From the NCBI GenBank assembly GCA_947258815.1, contig CAMYJW010000030.1:372001-436000 (forward strand): a stretch of 64,000 nucleotides of DNA, given 5' to 3'. Under the pieces are notes generated by a model. That model was not told the DNA's origin, did no database searches, and saw only the letters and a program-made list of their open reading frames with translations. Origin of the DNA: an uncultured Sphingomonadaceae bacterium (GTDB lineage Bacteria > Pseudomonadota > Alphaproteobacteria > Sphingomonadales > Sphingomonadaceae). The translations under genes and the position numbers were made by a program. Of the stretch, positions 47,490 through 57,069 are shown piece after piece; position 1 is the stretch's first letter, and each line of letters opens with the position of its first letter.

Positions 47490-48601
47490 TCCCAGCCGAT
47501 CTCCGTAAAGAAGATCGCGAAAAACGCATCGAGCACGATCACCGCGAAAATCGCGATCACCACCGATTGCGTGGTGCGCTGGCCCACTTCCTCGGCATTG
47601 GATTTAACCTGCATGCCCTGATAGCACCCCGCCATCGCCACGATCAGCGCAAACACCGGCGCCTTGATCAGCCCGATCCACACATCGGTGACCGGCACGA
47701 CTTCCTGAATGCGCTGAAGGAACGTGAAAAACGGAATGTCGAGCGCGAAATTGGAAATCGCGGCGCCGCCGATGATTGCCAGCAGCGCCGAATAAAACCC
47801 CAGTAAAGGCATCATCAGCATCGTCGCCAGCACGCGCGGGATAACCAGCGCTTCCATCGGCGAAACCCCGATGGTGCGCATCGCATCCACTTCCTCGGTC
47901 AGCTTCATCGTGCCGATCTGCGCCGCAAATGCCGAGCCGGAGCGCCCCGCAACCATGATCGCGGTCATCAGGATGCCCAGCTCGCGCATTGCAAGACGGC
48001 CCGTGAGGTTGATCGTGTAAATTTCCGCGCCAAACTGGGCGAGCTGAACCGCCCCTTGCTGCGCGATCACGATCCCGATCAGAAAGCTCATCAAACCGAT
48101 GATAATCAGCGAATTGACGCCGATATACTGCATGTGATGCACCAGCGGCTTCACTCTGAACCGCGAGGGATGACGGATCAGCGAACCCGCCGCCGAAAGA
48201 ACCGCGCCGAGAAAACCGATCGAACCGATCGTGCCATCGCGCAGACCATAAACCACATCGCCCACTTCGCCCGCCGTGCGCTTCAACAGCCCCGCTTCGG
48301 GCGCGGCTTCATGCTCGGCATGGGCGATATTGCCAACCGCCGCGATCAGCCGCCGCGCCTTTTCGCTTTCGCCAACGATCTCAGCTCCGCGTTCCTGCGC
48401 AAAACGCAGCACCAGCCAGGCGCCGGATGTGTCTATGTCGGTGACGCCAGACAGATCGAGACGGGCAAAATCCTCGTCCAGTTCATCCAGTTCAACATCG
48501 AGACTGCCGATGGAATACACGCGCAACGGTCCGCTCAGCGCCAGTGTCGGCTCCGATCCGTCCTCTGCCCCCGTCAGGGTGAATTCTGCCCATTCGCGCA
48601 T
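47486..48601 (-). CDS. mlaE: ABC transporter permease MlaE with N-terminal STAS-like domain
   Basis: A 371-residue inner-membrane permease. Residues 1-95 form a STAS-like domain ([23 protein letters not shown] ... [21 protein letters not shown]), followed by the MlaE core [57 protein letters not shown] and C-terminal helices. This fuses functions that are separate MlaB and MlaE proteins in E. coli. Start 48601 is preferred because it leads into the STAS domain; an upstream ATG at 48694 would overlap the opposite-strand valS start. Confidence 0.88.
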   Translation of the reverse strand: MREWAEFTLTGAEDGSEPTLALSGPLRVYSIGSLDVELDELDEDFARLDLSGVTDIDTSGAWLVLRFAQERGAEIVGESEKARRLIAAVGNIAHAEHEAAPEAGLLKRTAGEVGDVVYGLRDGTIGSIGFLGAVLSAAGSLIRHPSRFRVKPLVHHMQYIGVNSLIIIGLMSFLIGIVIAQQGAVQLAQFGAEIYTINLTGRLAMRELGILMTAIMVAGRSGSAFAAQIGTMKLTEEVDAMRTIGVSPMEALVIPRVLATMLMMPLLGFYSALLAIIGGAAISNFALDIPFFTFLQRIQEVVPVTDVWIGLIKAPVFALIVAMAGCYQGMQVKSNAEEVGQRTTQSVVIAIFAVIVLDAFFAIFFTEIGWE

Positions 48602-48716
48602 TGCCTGCCGGTCATGCGCAATAATGCGCGCGGCGGCAAGGGGCGCGCCATGCTCTTGCGCGTTATCGCGGGCGCTGGCATGGCCCGCCGCCATGAGTGA
48701 CAACACATCAGGCACG

Positions 48717-51401
48717 ATGCTCGACACAACGTTCGATCCTGCGGGAATCGAAGCTAAATGGTATGCACACTGGGAGGACAACGGCCTTTTCCGGCCCGAA
48801 CGCCCCGATGCCACGCCTTTCACCATCGTCAATCCGCCGCCCAACGTCACCGGCAGCCTGCATATCGGCCACGCGCTGGACAATACGTTGCAGGATATCA
48901 TCATCCGGTATGAACGGCTGCGCGGCAAGGATGCGCTGTGGGTTGTGGGCACCGATCACGCCGGCATCGCCACGCAGATGGTGGTCGAGCGCCAGATGGA
49001 AGAGCGGCAGGACAAGCGCACAAACTACACCCGCGATGAGTTCGTCGAAAAAGTGTGGGAGTGGAAACACGAAAGCGGCGGCACGATCACCCGCCAGCTG
49101 CGCCGCCTTGGCTGCTCGATGGACTGGAGCCGCGAACAGTTCACGATGGACCCGCACTTCACCGGCGCGGTCACCAAAGTGTTCGTCGATCTATACAACG
49201 AAGGCCTGATTTACCGCGATAAACGGCTGGTGAATTGGGACCCGAAACTCAAAACCGCGATTTCCGATCTGGAAGTTGAAACGCGCGAAATCAAAGGCAG
49301 CTTCTGGCATTTCAGATACCCGCTGGCAGACGGCGCAAAGCTCGATGATGGCCGCGATTATATCGAGGTGGCCACCACCCGGCCCGAAACGATGCTGGCC
49401 GATATGGCCGTTGCCGTGCATCCTGATGACGAGCGCTACAAGTCCGTCATCGGCAAACATGTAAAACTGCCGATCACCGGGCGGCTGGTGCCGATTGTGG
49501 CCGATGAACATGCCGATCCCGAACTGGGCTCTGGCGCGGTGAAAATCACCCCCGGCCACGATTTCAATGACTTCGACGTGGGCAAACGCGCCGGTTTTGC
49601 ACCTGCCGACATGCTCAACATGTTCGATGCCGAGGCCAAAGTCGTCCAGACAGCGGACGGCCTGATCCCCGAAAAGTACATCGGCACAGACCGTTTTGAC
49701 GCGCGCACCATGGTGGTTGAGGAACTCAAAACCCTCGGCCTCCTGATCCCGCACATGACCAGGAACAAGGACGGTGAGGAGATCGCCCTCGACGCCGAAC
49801 CGCGCACGATCCAGACCCCCTATGGCGATCGCGGCGGCGTGGTGATCGAACCGTGGCTGACCGATCAGTGGTATGTAAATGCCGAAGAACTGGCCAAAAA
49901 ACCCATCGAAGCCGTGCGCAATGGCGATATCGAGATCGTTCCCAAGACATGGGAAAAAACGTTCTTCAACTGGATGGAAAACATCCAGCCATGGTGTGTG
50001 AGCCGCCAGCTGTGGTGGGGGCATCGGATACCGGCGTGGTATGCGGATGATGGCAGCGTCTATGTTGCCCAAAGCGAAGAAGAAGCCCGCGAGCTTGCTG
50101 GAGATGGCATTTCGCTATCTCAAGACCCCGACGTTCTCGACACATGGTTCTCCTCGGCGCTGTGGCCATTCGCCACGCTGGGCTGGCCGGATACCGATGC
50201 GCCGTTGTTCAGGAAGCATTATCCCAACGATCTGCTGATTTCCGGGTTTGACATCCTGTTTTTCTGGGATGCGCGCATGGCGATGCAGGGGATGCATTTG
50301 CTCGGCGAAGCGCCGTGGAAAAAGCTTTATCTGCATGGTCTGGTCCGCGCGGCGGATGGCGCGAAAATGTCAAAGTCCAAGGGCAATGTCGTCGATCCGC
50401 TGGGGCTGATCGATCAGTATGGCGCGGATGCGCTGCGCTTTTTCATGGCCGCGATGGAAAGCCAGGGCCGCGACATCAAAATGGATGACAAGCGCGTTGA
50501 GGGCTACCGCAACTTTGCGACCAAGCTCTGGAACGCCGCGCGTTTCTGCCAGTCCAACGGCATCGGGGCGAGCACATCTATCAAGGCGCCCCCTGCCACG
50601 CTGGCGGTCAACACATGGATAATCGGCGAAGTTTCCGAAACGCTGGCCACGCTGGACAAGGCGTTGGCCGATCTGCGCTTTGATGCCGCGGCCAACACGA
50701 TCTATCATTTCGTGTGGGACCAGTTTTGTGACTGGTATATCGAGCTGATCAAAGGCAATTTTGACGAAGAAACCAAAGCCGTCGCCGGATGGGTGCTCGA
50801 TCAGATACTGGTCATGCTCCACCCGTTCATGCCGTTTGTAACCGAAGAACTGTGGGGCGCGCTGGGCGACCGGGCGAACTATCCGCTGATCACCGCCAGC
50901 TGGCCCGAACCGGGCGCAAGCGTGGATGCGGCCGCCAAGCGCGAGGTGGACTGGCTGATCGAGCTGACCGGCAAATTGCGCGGCGCAAAAAATGAACTGG
51001 GCATCCCTCCAGGCACGAAGCTGAAAGCCTGGCTGCCCGACGCGGGCACGGACATTCGCGCAATTATCGACAGCAACGGGCCGGTGATCGAACGCATTGC
51101 CCGCCTTTCCGAAATTCATTTTGAAGCGGCGCCGACCGGCCCGGCGATGCAGATCGGCGCGGGCGATGCAACGATCATGATCCCGCTGGAAGGCGTGATC
51201 GACATCGACGCGGAAAAAGCACGGCTGACGAAGGCAATGGCGGTTTCGCAAAAGGAACGCGATTCGCTGGGCAAGCGGCTGGAAAACCCCAAATTCGTCG
51301 AGAAAGCAAAGCCCGAAGCGGTGGAAAAGGCCCGCGCCGATCATGCCCACCATGCCGCAGAGGCAGAGCGACTGGCCGCCGCGATGGAACGGCTGGGGTG
51401 A
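48717..51401 (+). CDS. valS: Valyl-tRNA synthetase
   Basis: An 894-residue class I synthetase. HIGH motif at 49-52 ([12 protein letters not shown]), the editing CP1 domain ([30 protein letters not shown]), KMSKS near residue 548 ([14 protein letters not shown]), the anticodon-binding domain and a C-terminal coiled coil ([32 protein letters not shown]). An in-frame ATG at 48693 ([16 protein letters not shown]) is an alternative start. queE starts two bases after the stop. Confidence 0.96.
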   Translation: MLDTTFDPAGIEAKWYAHWEDNGLFRPERPDATPFTIVNPPPNVTGSLHIGHALDNTLQDIIIRYERLRGKDALWVVGTDHAGIATQMVVERQMEERQDKRTNYTRDEFVEKVWEWKHESGGTITRQLRRLGCSMDWSREQFTMDPHFTGAVTKVFVDLYNEGLIYRDKRLVNWDPKLKTAISDLEVETREIKGSFWHFRYPLADGAKLDDGRDYIEVATTRPETMLADMAVAVHPDDERYKSVIGKHVKLPITGRLVPIVADEHADPELGSGAVKITPGHDFNDFDVGKRAGFAPADMLNMFDAEAKVVQTADGLIPEKYIGTDRFDARTMVVEELKTLGLLIPHMTRNKDGEEIALDAEPRTIQTPYGDRGGVVIEPWLTDQWYVNAEELAKKPIEAVRNGDIEIVPKTWEKTFFNWMENIQPWCVSRQLWWGHRIPAWYADDGSVYVAQSEEEARELAGDGISLSQDPDVLDTWFSSALWPFATLGWPDTDAPLFRKHYPNDLLISGFDILFFWDARMAMQGMHLLGEAPWKKLYLHGLVRAADGAKMSKSKGNVVDPLGLIDQYGADALRFFMAAMESQGRDIKMDDKRVEGYRNFATKLWNAARFCQSNGIGASTSIKAPPATLAVNTWIIGEVSETLATLDKALADLRFDAAANTIYHFVWDQFCDWYIELIKGNFDEETKAVAGWVLDQILVMLHPFMPFVTEELWGALGDRANYPLITASWPEPGASVDAAAKREVDWLIELTGKLRGAKNELGIPPGTKLKAWLPDAGTDIRAIIDSNGPVIERIARLSEIHFEAAPTGPAMQIGAGDATIMIPLEGVIDIDAEKARLTKAMAVSQKERDSLGKRLENPKFVEKAKPEAVEKARADHAHHAAEAERLAAAMERLG

Positions 51402-51402
51402 T

Positions 51403-52137
51403 ATGCCCCTGACGCTCGCCACCACTGCGCCGGGCGAGCCGGAAATCTTCGCTTCGCTGCAAGGCGAAGGCCCCTCGACCGGGCGACCAAGCACATTCGT
51501 GCGCCTGTCGCGCTGCAATCTGGCCTGCACATGGTGTGACACCGCCTACACATGGCGGTTCACCGGCGATAACCGCCCGCACCGCGATGACCAGACGTTC
51601 GATCGCGCCGCAAACCAGATCGCGCTTGACGAAGCCGATGTTGCCGCACGGATCGCCGCGCTGGAGGGGAACCGCCTGATCGTCACCGGCGGCGAACCGC
51701 TGTTGCAGGGCCCCGCCCTTGCCCGGATGATCGCCATGCTGCCCGCCATGCACGTCGAGGTTGAGACAAACGGCACCGTCGCGCCTGCCCCCACGCTCGA
51801 TCCGCTGGTGCATCAATACAATGTCAGCCCCAAGCTGGCGCACAGCGGCAATCCGGCTGATCTTGCGCTGATCCCGAAACGTCTGGACCACTGGGCCGCC
51901 GATCCGCGCGCGTGGTTCAAATTCGTGATCGCCACCTCTGCCGACATTGAAGACGTGCTTGCCCTGCGCGATGCGCATGCCATTTCGCCCGATCGCATCT
52001 TGCTGATGCCCGAAGGGCGCGACAGCGCGGCTCTGCGCGATCGCACGAAGTGGCTGGCCCCATTGTGCGCGCAACATGGTTTCAGCCTGACGGATCGCTT
52101 GCATATCCATCTTTATGGCGACACGAGGGGCACTTGA
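51403..52137 (+). CDS. queE: 7-carboxy-7-deazaguanine synthase QueE
   Basis: A 244-residue radical-SAM enzyme for the third step of queuosine/7-deazaguanine biosynthesis. The N-terminal EIFASLQGEGPSTGRPSTFVRLSRCNLACTWC carries the 4Fe-4S motif Cx3Cx2C (Cys38, Cys42, Cys45). The VTGGEPLLQG SAM block and VETNGTVAP follow. The TGA overlaps the TTG of the MATE gene. No other que genes are nearby. Confidence 0.93.
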   Translation: MPLTLATTAPGEPEIFASLQGEGPSTGRPSTFVRLSRCNLACTWCDTAYTWRFTGDNRPHRDDQTFDRAANQIALDEADVAARIAALEGNRLIVTGGEPLLQGPALARMIAMLPAMHVEVETNGTVAPAPTLDPLVHQYNVSPKLAHSGNPADLALIPKRLDHWAADPRAWFKFVIATSADIEDVLALRDAHAISPDRILLMPEGRDSAALRDRTKWLAPLCAQHGFSLTDRLHIHLYGDTRGT

Positions 52138-53561
52138 GCCAGATCAGCCAGACAGATGAAGACACGCCGGCCGCGCAGCCGGCTAAGGGGGACCTGACAT
52201 CCGGCCCGATCATGCGCACGCTGATCCGGTTTTCGATCCCCACGCTGGGCGCCAACCTACTGCAAACCATGGGCCTGATGGTCAACACCGTCTGGGTTGG
52301 CCAGCTTATCGGCGAAGGCGCGGTCGCGGCCACGGCCATCGCCAACATGGTGATCTTTCTGGCATTCGCGGCGGTGTTTGGCTTTGGCATGGCAACCACC
52401 GTGAAGATCGGTCAGTATTTCGGGATGCGCGATATCGATGGCGCGCGGCGCGCATTCGGCACCGGAATTGGTTTCGCCAACGGTTTCGCGATTCTGGGCG
52501 CCCTTGCCGGATGGTATTTTGCCAACGACGTACTGCGGTTGCTTTCAACACCGGCATCGGTTCACGCGCTGGCATACGATTATCTGGTGATCAGTTTCCT
52601 GACGATGCCGTTTCTGACGATGTCTCTGGTCCTGTCGATGGGCCTGCGCGGCGCGGGCGATGCCAGCACGCCTCTTTATGCGATGATGCTGACCACGGCG
52701 ATCGGTATTGGGCTGAATCCCGTCCTGATCCTTGGCCTTGGCCCCTTCCCCGCGCTTGGCATTGCCGGATCGGCTCTGGCGCTGGCAATCGGCAATCTTT
52801 CAGGCGTGCTGCTGATGATTGCATGGATCTATTGGCGGGATATGCCGTTGCGGCTGCGCGGTCGGGAACTGAGCTATCTTCTCACGCGCCGAGACGAATT
52901 GTCCTATGTCGTCGTCAAGGGCATTCCGATGGGCGCACAGATGCTGATCGCGTCTTCAGCGGCAGTGATCATGATCGGCCTCGTCAACCGCGAGGGATTG
53001 CTGATGGCTGCCGCATTCGGCGCGATCATTCAGCTTTGGAATGTCATCCAGATGCCTGCATTCGCCATTTCAACCGCGGGCGGCGCAATGGCGGCGCAAA
53101 ATGTTGGCGCCGGGCTGCATCGGCGCGTGAGCGAAATCACGAACGCGGGCATTCTTGCCACCACGCTGATAACAGGGGCGGTGTATCTGTTGCTGATCGC
53201 GGCCGATGCGCCGATCCTGGCGCTGTTCCTGAAGGAAGACAGCGGCGCGATTCCGCTGGCCGAACACATACAGATTATAACCACTCCGGCCTGGATCCTG
53301 ACCGGCCTTATGATGGTTATCAGCGCAACCCAGCGCGCTTATGGCGTGGTTGTCGTGCCGCTGATCATCATTTTCATTTCGCTCTATATCGCGCGGCTGG
53401 GCTTTTATTTCGCAGGCTACCCCACCCTGGAAGCCGAAGCGCTGTGGTGGTCATACCCGTTCAGTTCGGCGGTCGGCCTGGTGCTGATCTGGCTGTCATA
53501 CGCCTATGGCAGCTGGCGCGACAAGATGGGTGTGAACGATGCCATGGCGGAACGGAGCTGA
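52134..53561 (+). CDS. MATE family efflux transporter
   Basis: A 475-residue multidrug/toxin exporter with about 12 membrane helices. Typical elements include IPTLGANLLQTMGLMVNTVWVGQLIGEGAVAA, the MGLRGAGDASTPLYAMMLTTAIGIGLNPVLI segment and NREGLLMAAAFGAIIQLWNVIQMPAFAISTAGGAMAAQNVGAG. The start is TTG 52134, overlapping the queE stop (TTGA) with GAGGGG just ahead. The pumped ion and substrates are not known. Confidence 0.92.
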   Translation: MSQISQTDEDTPAAQPAKGDLTSGPIMRTLIRFSIPTLGANLLQTMGLMVNTVWVGQLIGEGAVAATAIANMVIFLAFAAVFGFGMATTVKIGQYFGMRDIDGARRAFGTGIGFANGFAILGALAGWYFANDVLRLLSTPASVHALAYDYLVISFLTMPFLTMSLVLSMGLRGAGDASTPLYAMMLTTAIGIGLNPVLILGLGPFPALGIAGSALALAIGNLSGVLLMIAWIYWRDMPLRLRGRELSYLLTRRDELSYVVVKGIPMGAQMLIASSAAVIMIGLVNREGLLMAAAFGAIIQLWNVIQMPAFAISTAGGAMAAQNVGAGLHRRVSEITNAGILATTLITGAVYLLLIAADAPILALFLKEDSGAIPLAEHIQIITTPAWILTGLMMVISATQRAYGVVVVPLIIIFISLYIARLGFYFAGYPTLEAEALWWSYPFSSAVGLVLIWLSYAYGSWRDKMGVNDAMAERS

Positions 53562-53567
53562 CCGGTA

Positions 53568-55259
53568 TCAGCGCCCCTGCGCCCGCCAGCGTTGAATAGT
53601 GCGCAAGACCGATTCTTCTTCGCCGCCGGTGTGATTCCACAATTCACTGAACGAGGGATCTTCCGATGCCGGACGCTTGAACTCTTCCAGATCGTCAAAA
53701 GTCACGCGGATCGGGATCGAAACGCCTTCGCCGCAAATGATGCATTCGCGATTGCGCAGCGCCGGTATCGAATCGAGAAATCCGCGCGCGCCTTCGGGCA
53801 TCGCCGCTTTCACGAAAGCCTGATCGCTTTCGTTGTTCAGACGCATCGAGATAATCGTGCCGCACTGTGAAAGCACACCCTCGGCAAGGTCGGACGGACG
53901 CTGCGTGATCAGACCCAGCGAAACGCCGTATTTACGGCCTTCCTTGGCGATTCTGGACAAAACCCTGCCAACCGACGAACCATCGGCATTCTTCTCGTTC
54001 GGGACGTACCGATGCGCTTCTTCGCAGACCAGCAGGATCGGCCGCGTCTGTTCTTCGCGCGACCAGATTGCATGGTCAAACACGAGGCGGCTGAGCACCG
54101 CGACCACGGTGGAAGTGATGTCAGACGGAACACCTGAAACATCGATGATCGAAATGGGTTTGCCGCGCGCGGGCAGGCGGAAAATCTTCGAGACGAATTC
54201 AGCCATTGTGTCGCCAACAAGCATTCCGGAGAACATGAACTGGTAACGCGGATCGGCCTTGATCTCGTCGATCTTGTTCTTGATCCTCATATAGGGCGCA
54301 CTGGTCCGCCCTTTATCGAGCATGCCCATCTCGTCCTGAATAACGTTGGTGAGATCGGACAGCAGATAGGGAATCGGCGCATCGACCGTTATTTTGCCCA
54401 TCTGGCTGGCAAGACGGTTCTTCATTCTGGCTTCGAGCAGCGCCTTGGCAAGGATTTCCGCATCCTCCTGCCGGTCGCTGCCGGATGATGTCAGGAACAC
54501 TTCGCAGTGCTCTTCAAAGTTCATCAGCCAGTACGGCATCTGCAGATTCGATACGTCAAGCAGCATCCCGGTGTTGCGAAACGCCGCGCTGTATTCGCCG
54601 TGCGGATCGATCATGATGATATGACCTTCGGGCGATTTCTCGCAAATCCGGTGAAGAATCAGCGAAACGCTTGTCGATTTACCCGTACCCGTCGAGCCGA
54701 GAAGCGCGAAGTGCCGGCCCAGCAGCGCGTCTACGTACAGCCCGGCCCGGATGTCCTTTGTGGGATGAACGTTGCCAATCTGCACGCTGGCACGCCCATC
54801 GCTGGCGTAGATCTGTCGCAGATCCTCGCTCGTCGCGGGGAAAACAAGGGCACCGGGGATCGGATACCCGGTAACGCCACGGCGGAAGCCATGGATGCGA
54901 CCGGTAAGGCGTTCCTCATCGCCTTCGCCCAGAAAATCGATGTGCGCCTGAACACCTCCGGGCGTCTTGTTGTCCTGTCGCTGGGTGCGCACGCTGGCCA
55001 GAAGCCAGTTACCGCCGACGCGAATCTTGACCTGACTGCCAACCTGCCCGGCAAGTGCCACGGACGGGTCGGAATCGGATGAACATTCAGTCAGGCGTTG
55101 CAGATCGAGCGCGATCTGGCTCCCGGACCCGGCAATCTCCAGCACGATTCCGATCGGCTCACGGGCATTTTCGACTTCGGAAAGCCCCGGTTCCGCAGCG
55201 ATGTCTGCACCGCTTGCAGGCCTTGCATTTTCGAACTGATTTGCGCGCATTTCGCTCAT
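53568..55259 (-). CDS. HerA-like hexameric ATPase/translocase
   Basis: A 563-residue P-loop ATPase. Residues 30-165 form a HAS-barrel-like domain with an uncommon N-terminal leader. The ATPase (DUF87-type) has Walker A GSTGTGKS (188-195), MIDPHGEY, Walker B ILLVCEEAHRYVP and the sensor LGLITQRPSDLAEGVLSQCGTIISMRLNNESDQ. HerA proteins form rings that move along double-stranded DNA, often with the NurA nuclease. No NurA, SIR2 or other partner is adjacent. The gap to the convergent MATE gene is six bases. Confidence 0.9.
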   Translation of the reverse strand: MSEMRANQFENARPASGADIAAEPGLSEVENAREPIGIVLEIAGSGSQIALDLQRLTECSSDSDPSVALAGQVGSQVKIRVGGNWLLASVRTQRQDNKTPGGVQAHIDFLGEGDEERLTGRIHGFRRGVTGYPIPGALVFPATSEDLRQIYASDGRASVQIGNVHPTKDIRAGLYVDALLGRHFALLGSTGTGKSTSVSLILHRICEKSPEGHIIMIDPHGEYSAAFRNTGMLLDVSNLQMPYWLMNFEEHCEVFLTSSGSDRQEDAEILAKALLEARMKNRLASQMGKITVDAPIPYLLSDLTNVIQDEMGMLDKGRTSAPYMRIKNKIDEIKADPRYQFMFSGMLVGDTMAEFVSKIFRLPARGKPISIIDVSGVPSDITSTVVAVLSRLVFDHAIWSREEQTRPILLVCEEAHRYVPNEKNADGSSVGRVLSRIAKEGRKYGVSLGLITQRPSDLAEGVLSQCGTIISMRLNNESDQAFVKAAMPEGARGFLDSIPALRNRECIICGEGVSIPIRVTFDDLEEFKRPASEDPSFSELWNHTGGEEESVLRTIQRWRAQGR

Positions 55260-55358
55260 TACTCAATAACCTGACCCAGATGTTGTTCCGGCAGGTTAAT
55301 AGATAAGCGAGGTTAATTTCGCGCTAAGCACACAACATGCGGGCGCCTGCGCGTGCCT

Positions 55359-56111
55359 CTAGACCAGCGCGAACAGCCTGCCCGCGATCCACCCCATCGA
55401 CACCGAGATCACAACCGCGAGGATCCCGTAAAGCACCGCGGATTCGTCGGCAAAATCGGCAACCGCCCGCTCGAAACCAAGCTTTTTGACTTCAACCGAA
55501 CTGCTGGCGGACGCCACCACACGACCCTTTGAAATCGCCAGAGTTTCCGCCGTGTATGTCCCGATAGGGACACTGGATGGCAGGAAAATACGCGCCTGAT
55601 AAAGCACTTGCTCACTCACGCTTACGCCTACGCTATCCTCGCGATAGAGGCCGTGCCGCTGGTTAAGATCGACAAGGCCTGAAGCGAAGCGAACCTGCTC
55701 TTCCGGGTCAATCGTCCCGATCGGCGAAAGCTGCAACCAGGATAACCCAAGCTCATAGATCGCGGCGGTTTTTTCATCGACGATCTCGGCAATCGGCTTT
55801 GTGGACGCGACCGCGTAATAGGATGGAGCAGAGCGGAACTCGGTACTGTCCGCGTTAACCCATATGCCCGCTACTTTCTGCTTCTCGCGCACGACAATCG
55901 ATTGCGTTGGCCCTTTCAGGATCACGACAATGTCATACTCTGCGGCGGCTCGGGTGCCGTCGGGCCGAAGTATTGCGCCAAACAGCAACAATTCGGTTCC
56001 GGTAAAGCCCTGACGCAACCGAATTTCATGCTGCGAGACTTCGGGCACGAGAATGGGATCGCGCGCGCCGCTCAGCAAAACGAAAGCGACAAGAACCAGA
56101 AGCACCCTCAC
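55359..56111 (-). CDS. TIGR02186 family transmembrane protein (Alph_Pro_TM)
   Basis: A 250-residue alphaproteobacterial membrane protein. Signal or anchor at the N-terminus (MRVLLVLVAFVLLSGARD), beta-rich periplasmic region with GTELLLFGAILRPDG, DIVVILKGPTQSIVVREKQKVAGIWVN and LPSSVPIGTYTAE, and a single C-terminal helix (AVLYGILAVVISVSMGWIAGRLFALV). Function is unknown, but the family pairs with TauE/SafE permeases, and here the start overlaps the permease stop (ATGA). Confidence 0.9.
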   Translation of the reverse strand: MRVLLVLVAFVLLSGARDPILVPEVSQHEIRLRQGFTGTELLLFGAILRPDGTRAAAEYDIVVILKGPTQSIVVREKQKVAGIWVNADSTEFRSAPSYYAVASTKPIAEIVDEKTAAIYELGLSWLQLSPIGTIDPEEQVRFASGLVDLNQRHGLYREDSVGVSVSEQVLYQARIFLPSSVPIGTYTAETLAISKGRVVASASSSVEVKKLGFERAVADFADESAVLYGILAVVISVSMGWIAGRLFALV

Positions 56112-57022
56112 AACGGCGCCACCGTGTATATCTCGTCAGGCTTGTAACCCAGCCCAAGCGCAAGCTGGAACGCGACCAGAATCACGATTGCCGCCAGAAC
56201 CAGCCGCAGCCGCACCGGGCTGACCTTTTGCGCGAACTGGGCGCCAAGCTGAGCACCCGTCACCGATCCGAACAGCAACAGTCCGGCCAGCAGGATATCC
56301 ACGGCCTTGGTGGTCATCGCATGCATCATCGTCGTCGCCATCGTCACGAACAGAATCTGGAACAGCGACGTTCCGACCACGACTTTCGCGCTCATACCCA
56401 GAATGTAAAGCATCGCGGGGACAAGCACGAACCCGCCGCCGATGCCCATCAGCATGGTCAGGATGCCAACAATCACACCAAGCAGCAGCGGCGCGAGCGG
56501 CGAAATATAAAGACCGGAACGATAAAACCGCCAGCGCATCGGCAAACTGGCGACAAGCGGATGATGCCGGCGTTTCGCAGCCGGAATCGGCGTTCCGCTG
56601 CGCTCGGCCCGAATTGCCATGATGCTTTCATGCGCCATGATCGAACCGATCGATCCAAGCAGGACCACATAAAGCATATTGATAACCGTATCGATCTGGC
56701 CCCACTGCTGCAGCAGCCGGAACAGAAATCCGCCGATCACCGTGCCGACAATGCCGCCTGCCACCATCACGGCCCCCATCTGGAAATCCACCCCACCCCG
56801 CCGGGTATGCGCAAATACGCCCGACACGCTCGCCCCGGTGACCTGACTTGCGGCAGATGCGGCGGCAACGGTTGGCGGCACGCCATAAAAGATCAGCAGC
56901 GGTGTCGTCAGAAAACCGCCGCCCACGCCAAACATACCCGACAAAATGCCGGTCAGCGCGCCAAGGGCGACAATGATCAGCCCGTTTACGGAAAGGTTCG
57001 CGATCGGAAGATAGACGTCCAT
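56108..57022 (-). CDS. TauE/SafE family (TSUP) permease, sulfur-anion exporter-like
   Basis: A 304-residue TSUP transporter with about eight helices and the two inverted repeats GALTGILSGMFGVGGGFLTTPLLI and GVIVGILTMLMGIGGGFVLVPAMLYILGM, the family hallmark. Relatives move sulfite, sulfoacetate or other small organosulfur anions. A central cytoplasmic loop (AERSGTPIPAAKRRHH) separates the halves. Cotranscribed with the TIGR02186 gene; the NfrA-like gene ends 47 bases upstream. Confidence 0.9.
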   Translation of the reverse strand: MDVYLPIANLSVNGLIIVALGALTGILSGMFGVGGGFLTTPLLIFYGVPPTVAAASAASQVTGASVSGVFAHTRRGGVDFQMGAVMVAGGIVGTVIGGFLFRLLQQWGQIDTVINMLYVVLLGSIGSIMAHESIMAIRAERSGTPIPAAKRRHHPLVASLPMRWRFYRSGLYISPLAPLLLGVIVGILTMLMGIGGGFVLVPAMLYILGMSAKVVVGTSLFQILFVTMATTMMHAMTTKAVDILLAGLLLFGSVTGAQLGAQFAQKVSPVRLRLVLAAIVILVAFQLALGLGYKPDEIYTVAPL

Positions 57023-57069
57023 GTCGCCATCAGAGCTAGCTCACCACGCTCCGACATGAAAGGCAGCAA

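Noticed and set aside
46518..47621. A 367-codon plus-strand open frame
   Set aside because: Antisense to mlaF and the start of mlaD; the coding strand has full ABC ATPase motifs.
50370..51542. A 390-codon minus-strand open frame
   Set aside because: Antisense to the 3' half of valS and the start of queE; no recognisable domain.
52511..53599. A 362-codon plus-strand frame inside the MATE gene
   Set aside because: Alternate frame of the exporter gene; Arg/Gly/Asp-rich with no membrane helices.
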